A DNA stretch of 64,000 nt from Verrucomicrobiota bacterium (GTDB taxonomy: Bacteria; Verrucomicrobiota; Verrucomicrobiia; Opitutales; Opitutaceae), in the NCBI GenBank assembly GCA_016222805.1, contig JACRQG010000046.1:186001-250000 (forward strand), read 5' to 3'. The notes under the pieces were generated by a model, which saw only the letters and a list, made by a program, of their open reading frames with translations, was not told the origin of the DNA and searched no databases. This document shows, piece after piece, positions 33,777-41,611 of this stretch. The translations under genes and the position numbers were made by a program. The first letter of the stretch is position 1, and each line of letters begins with the position of its first letter.

Positions 33777-36700
33777 CTAGAAGGACCCCTTGATCCCGAG
33801 GTTGAAGTCGGCGCCGAACTTGAACCGCCGGATGACCTTCGCCCATTCGGGCACCGCCACGGTGGTCGAATACCGTTCCGTGATCGCCTCCGCATCGAAC
33901 AGGTTGATCGCCGAGGCGTAGAACGAGAACCGCTTCGAGAAACGGTACTCGAAGTCCGCACCGACCAGCGTGCGCGGGGCGAACCAGTTGTAGGTGTTGG
34001 CGGGAATCGCGGCGGAGGGCGCCTGCAGCGCGCTCCGGACGCGCGACTTCTGGTTCACATTGAACCGGGCCGAGTACTTCGGGCGCGAATAACTCACACC
34101 CCAGTTGAGTGTACGCGGGGTATAGCCGGTGAAGTCGGCCGTGTTCGCACCCTTCAGCCGCAGTTCCGTGTAGTTGAAGTGCGCCTGCAGGCCCCGGGCC
34201 CAGGCGGGCAGGAAGAACAGGTCCTGCTTGTAGCTGATCTCGAAGCCGTTCACCTCGGCGTCGCCGACGTTCTGCTTCGTGATGATGTTGTAGCCCGTGT
34301 ACTGGTCGGGGAACTCTTCCGGGATATCGTACTGTGCCAGCGTGGCCGGCGTCGCCGCCGTCTGCAGCACGCCGAAGAAGTCCTTGATCCGCTTCGAAAA
34401 GACCCCGACGGTCCCCACGCCGCCCTTCACGTTGTAGGTCTCCAGGGACAAGTCGTAGCCATCCGAGGTCCATGGCTTCAACGCGGTGTTGACCACGTTG
34501 ATCGTGCGGGTGACCGCCGACGGATCGGAGATGGTCACGCCGGGGATGATTTCCGCGAGGTTCGGCCGGCCCATGGTGCGCGCAAACGCCGCGCGCAGCA
34601 GGATGTCCTCGGTCACGGCCAGGGTGGAGTTCAGGCTGGGATAATACCCCGCATAGTCGCTCAGGGTCCGGGAGCCGCGGTTCTTGTAGAGGAGAAGCTG
34701 CCGCGCCTGTGCGTCGGTGGTGATCGGAATCAGGCGTCCCTGTGCGTCGCGCACCAGCCTCCCGGCGGAGTCCTTCACGTACACGGCGCTCGGGTCGGTG
34801 AGCGGTCCCTTGCCCTCGTCCTCGGTTTTTTCATACCGCACGCCGCCGACCAGCCAGAGCCGGTTGTGGAGGAACTTCGCATCCGCCCGCACGTATCCCG
34901 CGGTGATGGTTTCCTGGAGGTTCTTGGAAAACAGCACGTTTTGCGCGTACGAGGTACCATCCTGCAGCACGAAATAACCGGGGTTCGAGCGGTAGAGGTC
35001 GTAAAGTTTGACCGTGCTGATCCACTGCATCGTCCGCCCGGGATAGTAGGGCATCGCCGTGGCCGAGTACTCGCGATCGACCAGGTCGTAGTTTTTCGCC
35101 AGCCGATCCGCCGCCGTGCCCGTCGGCCGGAAGCTCCAGCGCTTGAAGTCCCGGCGGAGGTCGCGTTCCTGGTGATTGTAGGCGGCCCCCACCCTCATGG
35201 TGAACAGTGACAGCGGACCCACGGCACCGAACTCGCGGGTCAGATCGAGTTTCAGCGCGTCCTTGGCGTCGGTCACGTTGTATCCGCCATACGAGCTGTC
35301 CACGCTGTTGATCGTGTAGTTGCCGCCCTCGAAGATATCCACCGGATTGCCGGCGCGGTCGAAGGCGCTCACCTCCATGGGCTGGGCCGAGCCGCGGTTG
35401 ATGGCCTGGCCGCGCAGCACGAGATTGGGGAGGTTGATGTTCGCATCGCCGAAGTAGCCGCGCTCGACATCCCGGTAGCCGATGCGATCGCGCCCGGCCG
35501 AACCGTTGAACTCGGCCCGCCAGGGACCGCGGTGGTAGCGATAGTTGAAGTTGTACTGGCCGGTGCGTTGGAATCGATGCGCGGTCGGAAAGCTCAGCGC
35601 GGCGCTGCCGACGCCGGTGGCCGCCCCCTGCACGAACGTCTCCCCGCCGGTGGCCCCGGCGCCGTACAGCAGCCGCAGGCGGTTGTCGTTCACCTTGAAG
35701 ACGCCGTCGACCCAGAGGACATTCGCCCGGAACGTACTGTGCGCACCGAGGCGCCATTCCGCGGTCAGCGCGACATCGGAGGCCTGGGTGATGCGCTCGC
35801 CGGGAACGATGTCCGTCATCGAGAGGGCCAGCGTGGCCAGGTCGCGGTTGGAAAAGACCTCGCGGTAGCGGTTGAACCGCGACGTGTGGCCGGCCGCAAA
35901 GGCGAAGGCCAGCGACTTGTTCACCGGCAGTTCGTAGTTGAGGTTGAAGCCGGGCTGGAAGGGTCCGGTCGACAGATCCGGCCGGCTCCCCTGCCGCCGG
36001 TGCAGCCCGGTGGTTTCGAAACCACGGCTGTTGAAGGTCGCGTACGCCTTGTAGGAGAAGAGCGGGCTCTTCCGCTCGAAGCCGCTCTTGCTGATCACGT
36101 TCACTGCCCCGCCCTGGGCATTGGCCGGCAGATCCGGCGTCGGCACCTTCGTCACCTCGACCCGGCTGATGTTGTTGAGCCGGTAGGCGTCGAGTTCCAC
36201 ATTGCGGCCGGTGCCGCCCGAGGTGCCGTTGGCCACCTCGCCGCCGTCGATCGTCACGAGTGTGCCGCTGCTCGGCAGGCCGCGCACCGAGATGCCGCGC
36301 GCCACCGTCGAGGAGTACTCGATGCTGATCCCGGGCATGTACTTGAGAAGCTCCGCGGCGTTGCCGTCGCCGCTGTCGCCAAATTCTCCCACCGCGACGA
36401 CGTTGCGGATGTTCGCGGCATGCTTGCGCTCATTGAGCGAAATCGCCTGCGCGCTCATCCGCTCCGCCGCCACCGAAACGGCATCCAGCAGCACGACTCC
36501 GCCCTCGGACGCACCGGGCTCGAGGTCGAAATCGCGTCGCACCACCTGCCCGGCCCCGACCGTCACCTTGGCCGACTGCGAAGCGAGTCCGGCATACGTG
36601 GCCACCAGAGTCACCTCACCCGCGGGCACGCGGGACAACTGGTAGGCACCGCCGCCGTCCGTGAACGTTTCCAGGTTCGTGCCGGCGACCGCGACGCGCG

Positions 36701-36866
36701 CGTTGCTCACGTAGTTGCCGACCGCCACGTTGAAGACCCGTCCCTGGATTTCCCCGGGATCCGCCGCCGCCAGGCGGCCTGCCGTCCAGCCCAACCAGAG
36801 CAAGGCGATCCCGCCGAATTGCCAGCGGACGCCGGCCGATCTGTCGTTTTGGGTCCTCATGAGCAT
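33777..36866 (-). CDS. TonB-dependent receptor with carboxypeptidase-like N-terminal domain, first gene of the catabolic operon
   Basis: 1029 residues from the ATG at 36866, which has an AGGAG 10 bases upstream (a second ATG is at 36860). Order: signal (FGGIALLWLGWTAGRLAAA), carboxypeptidase-like domain ('IQGRVFNVAVGNYVSNARVAV', 'TDGGGAYQLSRVPAGEVTL'), plug ('ELLKYMPGISIEYSS', 'ISVRGLPSSGTLVTIDGG', 'VEVTKVPTPDLPANAQGGAVNV'), barrel ending 'FGADFNLGIKGSF'. It belongs to the same receptor group as the gene at 12176. The 193-base gap upstream contains the 17-base operator, so this is the promoter-proximal gene of the unit TonB receptor to esterase (36866 to 24075). Its substrate is presumably the regulator's ligand source. 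Confidence 0.93.
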   Translation of the reverse strand: MLMRTQNDRSAGVRWQFGGIALLWLGWTAGRLAAADPGEIQGRVFNVAVGNYVSNARVAVAGTNLETFTDGGGAYQLSRVPAGEVTLVATYAGLASQSAKVTVGAGQVVRRDFDLEPGASEGGVVLLDAVSVAAERMSAQAISLNERKHAANIRNVVAVGEFGDSGDGNAAELLKYMPGISIEYSSTVARGISVRGLPSSGTLVTIDGGEVANGTSGGTGRNVELDAYRLNNISRVEVTKVPTPDLPANAQGGAVNVISKSGFERKSPLFSYKAYATFNSRGFETTGLHRRQGSRPDLSTGPFQPGFNLNYELPVNKSLAFAFAAGHTSRFNRYREVFSNRDLATLALSMTDIVPGERITQASDVALTAEWRLGAHSTFRANVLWVDGVFKVNDNRLRLLYGAGATGGETFVQGAATGVGSAALSFPTAHRFQRTGQYNFNYRYHRGPWRAEFNGSAGRDRIGYRDVERGYFGDANINLPNLVLRGQAINRGSAQPMEVSAFDRAGNPVDIFEGGNYTINSVDSSYGGYNVTDAKDALKLDLTREFGAVGPLSLFTMRVGAAYNHQERDLRRDFKRWSFRPTGTAADRLAKNYDLVDREYSATAMPYYPGRTMQWISTVKLYDLYRSNPGYFVLQDGTSYAQNVLFSKNLQETITAGYVRADAKFLHNRLWLVGGVRYEKTEDEGKGPLTDPSAVYVKDSAGRLVRDAQGRLIPITTDAQARQLLLYKNRGSRTLSDYAGYYPSLNSTLAVTEDILLRAAFARTMGRPNLAEIIPGVTISDPSAVTRTINVVNTALKPWTSDGYDLSLETYNVKGGVGTVGVFSKRIKDFFGVLQTAATPATLAQYDIPEEFPDQYTGYNIITKQNVGDAEVNGFEISYKQDLFFLPAWARGLQAHFNYTELRLKGANTADFTGYTPRTLNWGVSYSRPKYSARFNVNQKSRVRSALQAPSAAIPANTYNWFAPRTLVGADFEYRFSKRFSFYASAINLFDAEAITERYSTTVAVPEWAKVIRRFKFGADFNLGIKGSF

Positions 36867-36952
36867 AGGGGTAATTCTCCTGCGAGTGCCAAACCGGAAC
36901 CACGCGGGACCCAAGGTACCGCGGGGCAGCCCGGATGAAAGCGCGGGCCACC

Positions 36953-36969
36953 TGCCAAAAACACTGGCA
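36953..36969. promoter_or_regulatory. Proposed operator TGCCAAAAACACTGGCA
   Basis: A 17-base element with half-sites TGCCA/TGGCA, 87 bases upstream of the TonB receptor ATG at 36866. It matches 14 of 17 positions with 22948-22964 at the regulator gene. A lone half-site TGCCAAA lies nearer the gene at 36887-36893. An exact promoter could not be picked. Regulation of the operon by the hybrid regulator is inferred. Confidence 0.7.
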
Positions 36970-37059
36970 AGTCGGTCGGAGGGTCCCGGGATCGGCGCCG
37001 CCGTCCGGCGATGCGGGCCAACGAGAGCCGTCCGGGGCCCCGCGGCTGGAGACGCCCGC

Positions 37060-38520
37060 TCAGGAACCGGGTCGGCCCGATCGCCCGGCGCGGGCGTGGA
37101 GCGCCGCCAGCATCTCCTCCAGCCGCGCCGTAATCTTCTCCGCCGCCGGCACCTCGAGGTAGCTGCTCCGGGCCCGCCAGGTTTCGTAGCCGCCGGCCGC
37201 GTGATGCTCGGCCGTCGGCAGGTAGCCGTTGTATCCATTAGCCAGCGACACCGTGAAGTGCCGGGTGAAGGGGGTCTGCCGCTTCAGCCGCAGTCCGATC
37301 TCGACGAAGACCTCGCACGGCACCGCCGCCACGCTCAAATCGCCGATGCGATGGACCTGCAGGGTCACGGGCACCGTGTCGGGGTATTCCGCCAGCTGGA
37401 TCGTCTCGCGGGCATAGATCGCCTTGCGGTCGCCCCACTGGCCATCCGGATCCCGGGGGGTCGCCGCCAGCACCCGCCGGGCCTGCTCCACTTCCGCCGC
37501 GGTGCCCTTGCGCACGGCCAGGGTCAGCTCCGCCTCCTCCGTGTCGAGTGGGGCCTCCTTCCGCCAGCGAATCGTCTCGTACGCGGCCATGGCGGCGTCC
37601 GCCACGCTGCGGGCCACGAGCTTGATTTGCTCGCCCGGGGCCCGGCGGGGACGCACCGGTTGCGCGAAGTTCACGTTGTTGATGTTGCCGCTGGTGCCGT
37701 TCGACATGAGGCCGACGAAGGCGGGCTTGCCCGCGTACCGGGCATCTCCGGCGCCCAGACGCGCTCCGATCTCCCGGGCGAACTCCCCGAAGTAATCGGC
37801 GCTGATCGCGGGATTTCCTCCGACGTAGTGCAGGCTGTAGTTGGCGAGCAGCCCGATCGGCCGGCCATCGGCGAGGCTGCGGGCCACCAGGATCGCGACG
37901 TCCGGGTCGACCGGGCCGGCCGGCACCGAGGTCTTCGGATTCGCGTTGCCCGGGTTCATCCACGCCCGGTCCGCCATGCCCCCGAAGGGGTTTTCGTAGG
38001 AGGCACCGGCCTTGACCCACCACCGCCGGTTGAAGACCTGCGTCGGGTCGCTGCCAAAGGCCCAGCCAATCTCTGCCGGCTCCAGGTTTCGCAGCGCCTG
38101 CAGGATCCCCCGGGCAATGCGCGGCGGCAGTTCGCGCACGTACTCGGGATCCGGATCGCTCTGGAAGGCCGGGGTCATCGCCGCCGCCGAGTGCGTGTGC
38201 GTCGCCGACAGCAGCAGCTCCGACGGGCCCAGTCCCGTCTCGGCCGCCACGAGGCGTTTCACCTCCTGCACAATCTCCCGCGGCATCAGGCAGGCATCCA
38301 CGACGCAAAATACCAGCGCCCGCCGGCCATCGTGCAGCGCCAGCACCCGCGCCTGCATCGGATCATGGATGCTCCCCGCGAAGTTCCCCTTCATGCTGCC
38401 GTTGACGGGCGCCGGAAAGCGCGTCGGTGAAATATCTTGGGCGTACGCCCCGGCGCGCATCGCCGCTGCAGCCGGGGCGGCCAGCGCCAGCCCGAGGCTG
38501 AGCCAGAGAAGAAGTTTCAT
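37060..38520 (-). CDS. Neutral/alkaline ceramidase-like secreted hydrolase
   Basis: 486 residues with a clear signal (LLLWLSLGLALAAPAAAA). The neutral/alkaline non-lysosomal ceramidase N-terminal fold shows 'RAGAYAQDISP', 'VLALHDGRRALVFCVVDACLM', 'LLLSATHTHSAAAM' (metal-binding His pair), 'LANYSLHYVGG' and 'GTSGNINNVNF'. True ceramidases have a C-terminal immunoglobulin-like domain of their own, while this protein has only 'VEIGLRLKRQTPFT' and 'SLANGYNGYLPTAEHHAAGGYE', so it is shorter than the enzyme family and may act on another amide or ester. It is followed by the operator gap and the TonB receptor operon, all on the minus strand, and may be read together with it from its own promoter. 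Confidence 0.83.
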   Translation of the reverse strand: MKLLLWLSLGLALAAPAAAAMRAGAYAQDISPTRFPAPVNGSMKGNFAGSIHDPMQARVLALHDGRRALVFCVVDACLMPREIVQEVKRLVAAETGLGPSELLLSATHTHSAAAMTPAFQSDPDPEYVRELPPRIARGILQALRNLEPAEIGWAFGSDPTQVFNRRWWVKAGASYENPFGGMADRAWMNPGNANPKTSVPAGPVDPDVAILVARSLADGRPIGLLANYSLHYVGGNPAISADYFGEFAREIGARLGAGDARYAGKPAFVGLMSNGTSGNINNVNFAQPVRPRRAPGEQIKLVARSVADAAMAAYETIRWRKEAPLDTEEAELTLAVRKGTAAEVEQARRVLAATPRDPDGQWGDRKAIYARETIQLAEYPDTVPVTLQVHRIGDLSVAAVPCEVFVEIGLRLKRQTPFTRHFTVSLANGYNGYLPTAEHHAAGGYETWRARSSYLEVPAAEKITARLEEMLAALHARAGRSGRPGS

Positions 38521-38655
38521 GGGGTGCAGGGGTGGTGCGGACTGATTCCGCCTCCGCGGCAGGGTCGGCCGGGGGGCGGGAAGGCGTCAAGTCGTCCGGT
38601 CGCGGTCGACCGAACCGGGATTGCGTTTTTCCGCCGGTTGCGCGAAGCTCCTGCC

Positions 38656-39426
38656 GTGCCCACCTTCAGGCGTCTCCCCCGCTTGTTGCTCGCCACGGTC
38701 GCCTTCGCCTTGCCGGGGCACGCCGCCGTGGTGATTCACGAATACGCGCTTCAGGGCACGCTGGCCGACAATCTCGGCGGATCACCGCTCACTGGCATGG
38801 GCGGCCAGATCACCGCCCTGGGTTACGTGTTTGCCGCCAACCAGGGGCTTACGCTGACCAGTCCGTTGCTCAATCCGGCGCATTACTCGCTCGAGTTCTC
38901 CTTCCGCTTCGATGACGTCAATGGCTACCGAAAGCTCGTCGATTTTCACGACCGCGTCGACGACGGCGGCTTCTACATCCTCAACGGAGCCCTGAACTTC
39001 TACCCGGTGATTACCGCCAACACGGCGGACTTCACCCCAAACACCACGTTTCACGTCGTGCTCACCCGTGACGGTGCCAGCGGCATCGTGAACGGCTATG
39101 TCAACGGTCAGTTGCGGTTCACGTTCAACGACACGGGCCCGGGCGCGACCTTCACCTCCACCGGCAACAAGGTGACGTTTTTCGCCGACGACTTTGCCAC
39201 CAGCCAGGGCGAAGCCTCCGGCGGATCCGTGAACTACATCCGCGTGTACAACGGTGCGCTTACGGCCACCGAAGTCGGCACGCTGTTCGCCACCGGCGCC
39301 CCGTCCGTCGTGCCGGAGCCCCGGGTGGTGCTCCTCCTCGCCGGCGGCAGCCTGGCCCTCCTGGCGCGCCGGGCGGGAACCGAGGGGAGACCGGGCCGCC
39401 CAGGCCGGCGCCCGCGGGACCGCTGA
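38656..39426 (+). CDS. Secreted LamG-like protein with PEP-CTERM sorting tail
   Basis: 256 residues from a GTG at 38656; the frame stays open upstream, but that part overlaps the opposite ceramidase gene and lacks a signal. Signal 'LPRLLLATVAFALPGHAAV'. A LamG/concanavalin-type jelly roll follows ('HYSLEFSFRFDDVNGYRKLVDF', 'HVVLTRDGASGIVNGYVNGQLRF', 'NYIRVYNGALTATEVGTLF'). The tail has the order VPEP, hydrophobic helix (RVVLLLAGGSLALLARR) and basic end, which is the PEP-CTERM signal for exosortase processing. No exosortase is in this window. Likely surface or matrix protein binding a glycan; no catalytic motif. Confidence 0.82.
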   Translation: MPTFRRLPRLLLATVAFALPGHAAVVIHEYALQGTLADNLGGSPLTGMGGQITALGYVFAANQGLTLTSPLLNPAHYSLEFSFRFDDVNGYRKLVDFHDRVDDGGFYILNGALNFYPVITANTADFTPNTTFHVVLTRDGASGIVNGYVNGQLRFTFNDTGPGATFTSTGNKVTFFADDFATSQGEASGGSVNYIRVYNGALTATEVGTLFATGAPSVVPEPRVVLLLAGGSLALLARRAGTEGRPGRPGRRPRDR

Positions 39427-39489
39427 GCCCGGGATCGCCGGGGAACTTGCGCGGAACCTTTCCTTCGCCCAAGTTTCGTCACCGTTGCC

Positions 39490-40131
39490 ATGGCCCGCCT
39501 TGCCACCCATTTCCTGTTCTCCGCGACCTTTGCCGTGATGGCGGGCCCCGACCTCCGGGCACAGACGGCGCCACCCGCCTCCCCGATCCTGAACGCCGCT
39601 CCGGCGGACACTCCGGCCCCCTCCTCCTCGTCGCCGCGGCGATCGCGGGCCATTTCAGGCGAAGCGGCTGCCGCCCTCGCCGCCGCGGCTCCGAAATACA
39701 CGCCCCCGCCCCCGAAGCCGCCACCCAAGCCCGAGGAGGAAATGGTCGACATGCGCGAGGTGGACAAACCCAAGAACGCCATTGTCCGGCTCCCGAAGTA
39801 TATCGTGCAGGAGAAGAAGCCCGCCGTGTTCCGGGAGCGCGACATCCACACCGAAAAGGGGCTCACGGACATCGCGATGCGCCGGTACATGTCGGAGGCG
39901 GACCGGGCGCTCAACCGCTGGACGCTGCCGCTGTTCGGCATCTCGAAGGAGGCCCGGGCCCGTGCCATGTACGAGGAGGACGAACGGCTGCAGAACATGA
40001 GCGATCTGCGCGATGCCGGCGTCAACGCCACGCGATCGGATCCGGCCGCTGGGTCTTACATTCTGCGCGAGTCCCAGAAGACCTTCCTGCGATCGAGCGA
40101 CTTCGGCTGGAATGGCGGCGGACCGCGCTGA
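39490..40131 (+). CDS. Periplasmic or surface protein with proline-rich linker, unknown function
   Basis: 213 residues. Signal 'FLFSATFAVMAGPDLRAQ', a Pro/Ser/Ala-rich stretch, then the spacer 'YTPPPPKPPPKPEEE', which resembles TonB-like periplasm-spanning linkers. The C-terminal ~110 residues ('IVRLPKYIVQEKKPAVFRERDIHTEKGL', split here into motifs 'RLPKYIVQEKKP' and 'FRERDIHTEKGL') look conserved and charged, without Cys or membrane helix. 63 bases downstream of the PEP-CTERM gene. Family not recognised; a role at the cell envelope is the only safe statement. Confidence 0.65.
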   Translation: MARLATHFLFSATFAVMAGPDLRAQTAPPASPILNAAPADTPAPSSSSPRRSRAISGEAAAALAAAAPKYTPPPPKPPPKPEEEMVDMREVDKPKNAIVRLPKYIVQEKKPAVFRERDIHTEKGLTDIAMRRYMSEADRALNRWTLPLFGISKEARARAMYEEDERLQNMSDLRDAGVNATRSDPAAGSYILRESQKTFLRSSDFGWNGGGPR

Positions 40132-40147
40132 CGGTCCGGTTCCCCGC

Positions 40148-40498
40148 TCACGAGGCGCGCGGCGGGGTGGTGGGCTCGGAGAGTGCGCGGGCCAGTACTT
40201 CCCATTCGGCTTCGAGGCTGAGGCTGGCCGCGGGGCGGGGCCGGCCGGCGCGGGCATACCAGTAACCGGCATTGGCCAGGTCCCCTTCCTTCCGGTGCAG
40301 GTAGGCATGAACCCAGGATCCGTCCCGCGACTCATCCGCCTGGGCGCAGGCATGGGCGGCAGACCAGTCTCCGCGGGCATCGTGCCACAACGCCCGAAGC
40401 GCGCCACTCCATGCGGGCGGCGGTACCGCATCGCGAGCCAGCGACTGTTGCAGCGCTTGAAATGACATTTGCGCCAGCGTGCCCGGCGGGTTTCTCAT
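40148..40498 (-). CDS. Small conserved-looking TPR-like protein, unknown function
   Basis: 116 residues from ATG 40498, with a GGAG 11 bases upstream; a GTG at 40507 is the alternative. Helical, with the pattern 'WSGALRALWHDARGDWSAAHACAQ' broken as 'ALWHDARGDW' plus 'GSWVHAYLHRKEGDLANAGYWYARAG', which resembles a pair of TPR-like helix hairpins. No signal peptide. Divergent from birA (38 bases between starts). Trp/Tyr/His-rich positions look constrained, so this is probably a real gene and not a shadow, although no function can be given. Confidence 0.68.
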   Translation of the reverse strand: MRNPPGTLAQMSFQALQQSLARDAVPPPAWSGALRALWHDARGDWSAAHACAQADESRDGSWVHAYLHRKEGDLANAGYWYARAGRPRPAASLSLEAEWEVLARALSEPTTPPRAS

Positions 40499-40536
40499 TT
40501 CAACCACAACTCCTCCGTTTGCCCGCCGCCTCGCCG

Positions 40537-41334
40537 ATGTCCAATGCCGAACTCGTGATTCTCCGCGAATTGCTCGCGCGAGAACCTCACTGGGTCTCCG
40601 GTTCCACCCTGGCCGCCAAGCTGGGTGTCAGCCGGGTCGCGGTCTGGCAGCACATGGAAAAGCTCCGCGCCGCCGGCTTCCGCTTCGAGGCCCAGCGCGC
40701 CCGCGGGTACCGCATCGCCGCCCGCCCGGAAACCCTGCACGCCGGGCTGATCGATGCGCAGCTCAAGGTGCGCCCGCGCGGGTTCTCGCTGCTGCTGCTC
40801 GACGAGGTCGACAGCACCAACGACGAGGCCGCCCGGCAGCTCGCCGCCGGACGCCCGGCGCCGTTCGTGGTCCTCGCCCGGCGCCAGACCCGCGGTCGGG
40901 GCCGCTTTGGGCGCACCTGGTTCAGCGCCTCGCCCGGCAATCTCTACGCGAGCTTCGGGTTTCGGCCGCACCTCGCGCCGGATCGCATGCCGAAGTTCAC
41001 GCTCTGGATGGGAGTCAACCTTTGCGAACTCCTCGCGAACCTCACCGACAAGGCCCCGGGGATCAAGTGGCCCAACGACCTCCTCTACGGCGACAGGAAG
41101 GCCGGCGGCATGCTCACCGAGGCCCGGGTCGACGCCGACCAGATTCGCGACCTCGTCTTCGGGGTGGGGATCAACGTGCACGCCCCGACGGCGGGCTGGC
41201 CCGCCGAACTGGCCCACCGCGCCGTGGCCCTGGACGAAGCCGCTGGCCGGCCCGTGGATCTGAACCGGCTGGCCGCCGCGCTCGTCGGGCGGGTGGTGCT
41301 GGCGTATCACCGCTTCTTCGATGGCCAGCACTAG
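40537..41334 (+). CDS. birA: Biotin--protein ligase/repressor, ends at in-frame TAG before its C-terminal domain
   Basis: 265 residues from ATG 40537. N-terminal winged helix ('TLAAKLGVSRVAVWQHMEKLRAAGF'), then the ligase core with 'LLDEVDSTNDEA', the biotinyl-AMP loop 'RGRGRFGRTW' (from G120) and 'GIKWPNDLLYGDRKAGGML'. BirA attaches biotin to the carrier subunit of acetyl-CoA carboxylase and can act as a repressor. Translation stops at TAG 41332-41334, and the same frame continues with what is plainly the missing C-terminal BPL_C domain (41338-41529). E. coli BirA is 321 residues, the joined frame would be about 330. The catalytic core is complete, so partial activity is plausible; some ligases lack the last domain. 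Confidence 0.9.
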   Translation: MSNAELVILRELLAREPHWVSGSTLAAKLGVSRVAVWQHMEKLRAAGFRFEAQRARGYRIAARPETLHAGLIDAQLKVRPRGFSLLLLDEVDSTNDEAARQLAAGRPAPFVVLARRQTRGRGRFGRTWFSASPGNLYASFGFRPHLAPDRMPKFTLWMGVNLCELLANLTDKAPGIKWPNDLLYGDRKAGGMLTEARVDADQIRDLVFGVGINVHAPTAGWPAELAHRAVALDEAAGRPVDLNRLAAALVGRVVLAYHRFFDGQH

Positions 41335-41337
41335 CCC

Positions 41338-41529
41338 GTGTTCGCCGACCTCTGGAATCGCTACGACATGCTGCGGGGACGCGAAATCACCCTGCACGAG
41401 GGAGGACGGCGGCATGCCGGGCGGGTGAGCGGCCTGGATGACGAAGGCGCCCTCCTCGTCCGGGACAACCGCGACCGCCTCCACCGCTTCCGCGCCGGCG
41501 AGGTCACTCTCGCCAAGGGAGGCGGCTGA
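41338..41529 (+). CDS. Detached C-terminal (BPL_C-like) domain of BirA behind an in-frame amber codon
   Basis: 63 residues if read from the GTG at 41338, three bases after the TAG of birA and in the same frame. 'LWNRYDMLRGREITLHEGGRRHAG', here noted as 'WNRYDMLRGR' then 'GRVSGLDDEGALLV', and 'RFRAGEVTLAK' are the ordered elements of the SH3-like biotin ligase C-terminal domain. Either the TAG is a sequencing error or recent mutation, or it is read through, or this piece is translated on its own by restart at GTG. There is no Shine-Dalgarno before the GTG. The sequence itself shows no decay, which argues for a young or artefactual stop. Confidence 0.55.
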   Translation: MFADLWNRYDMLRGREITLHEGGRRHAGRVSGLDDEGALLVRDNRDRLHRFRAGEVTLAKGGG

Positions 41530-41611
41530 GGGCGATCGACCGGCCGCCCCCCCGCCGGTTTGTGCTGTCGCTTTGGCTGAACATTCTTTCACATTTCCGG
41601 TTCAAAACCAC

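Noticed and set aside
33757-34473. N-terminal extension of the M14/esterase frame
   Set aside because: It lies inside the TonB receptor gene and has no coding pattern; the ATG at 33756 leads straight into a signal and M14 domain.
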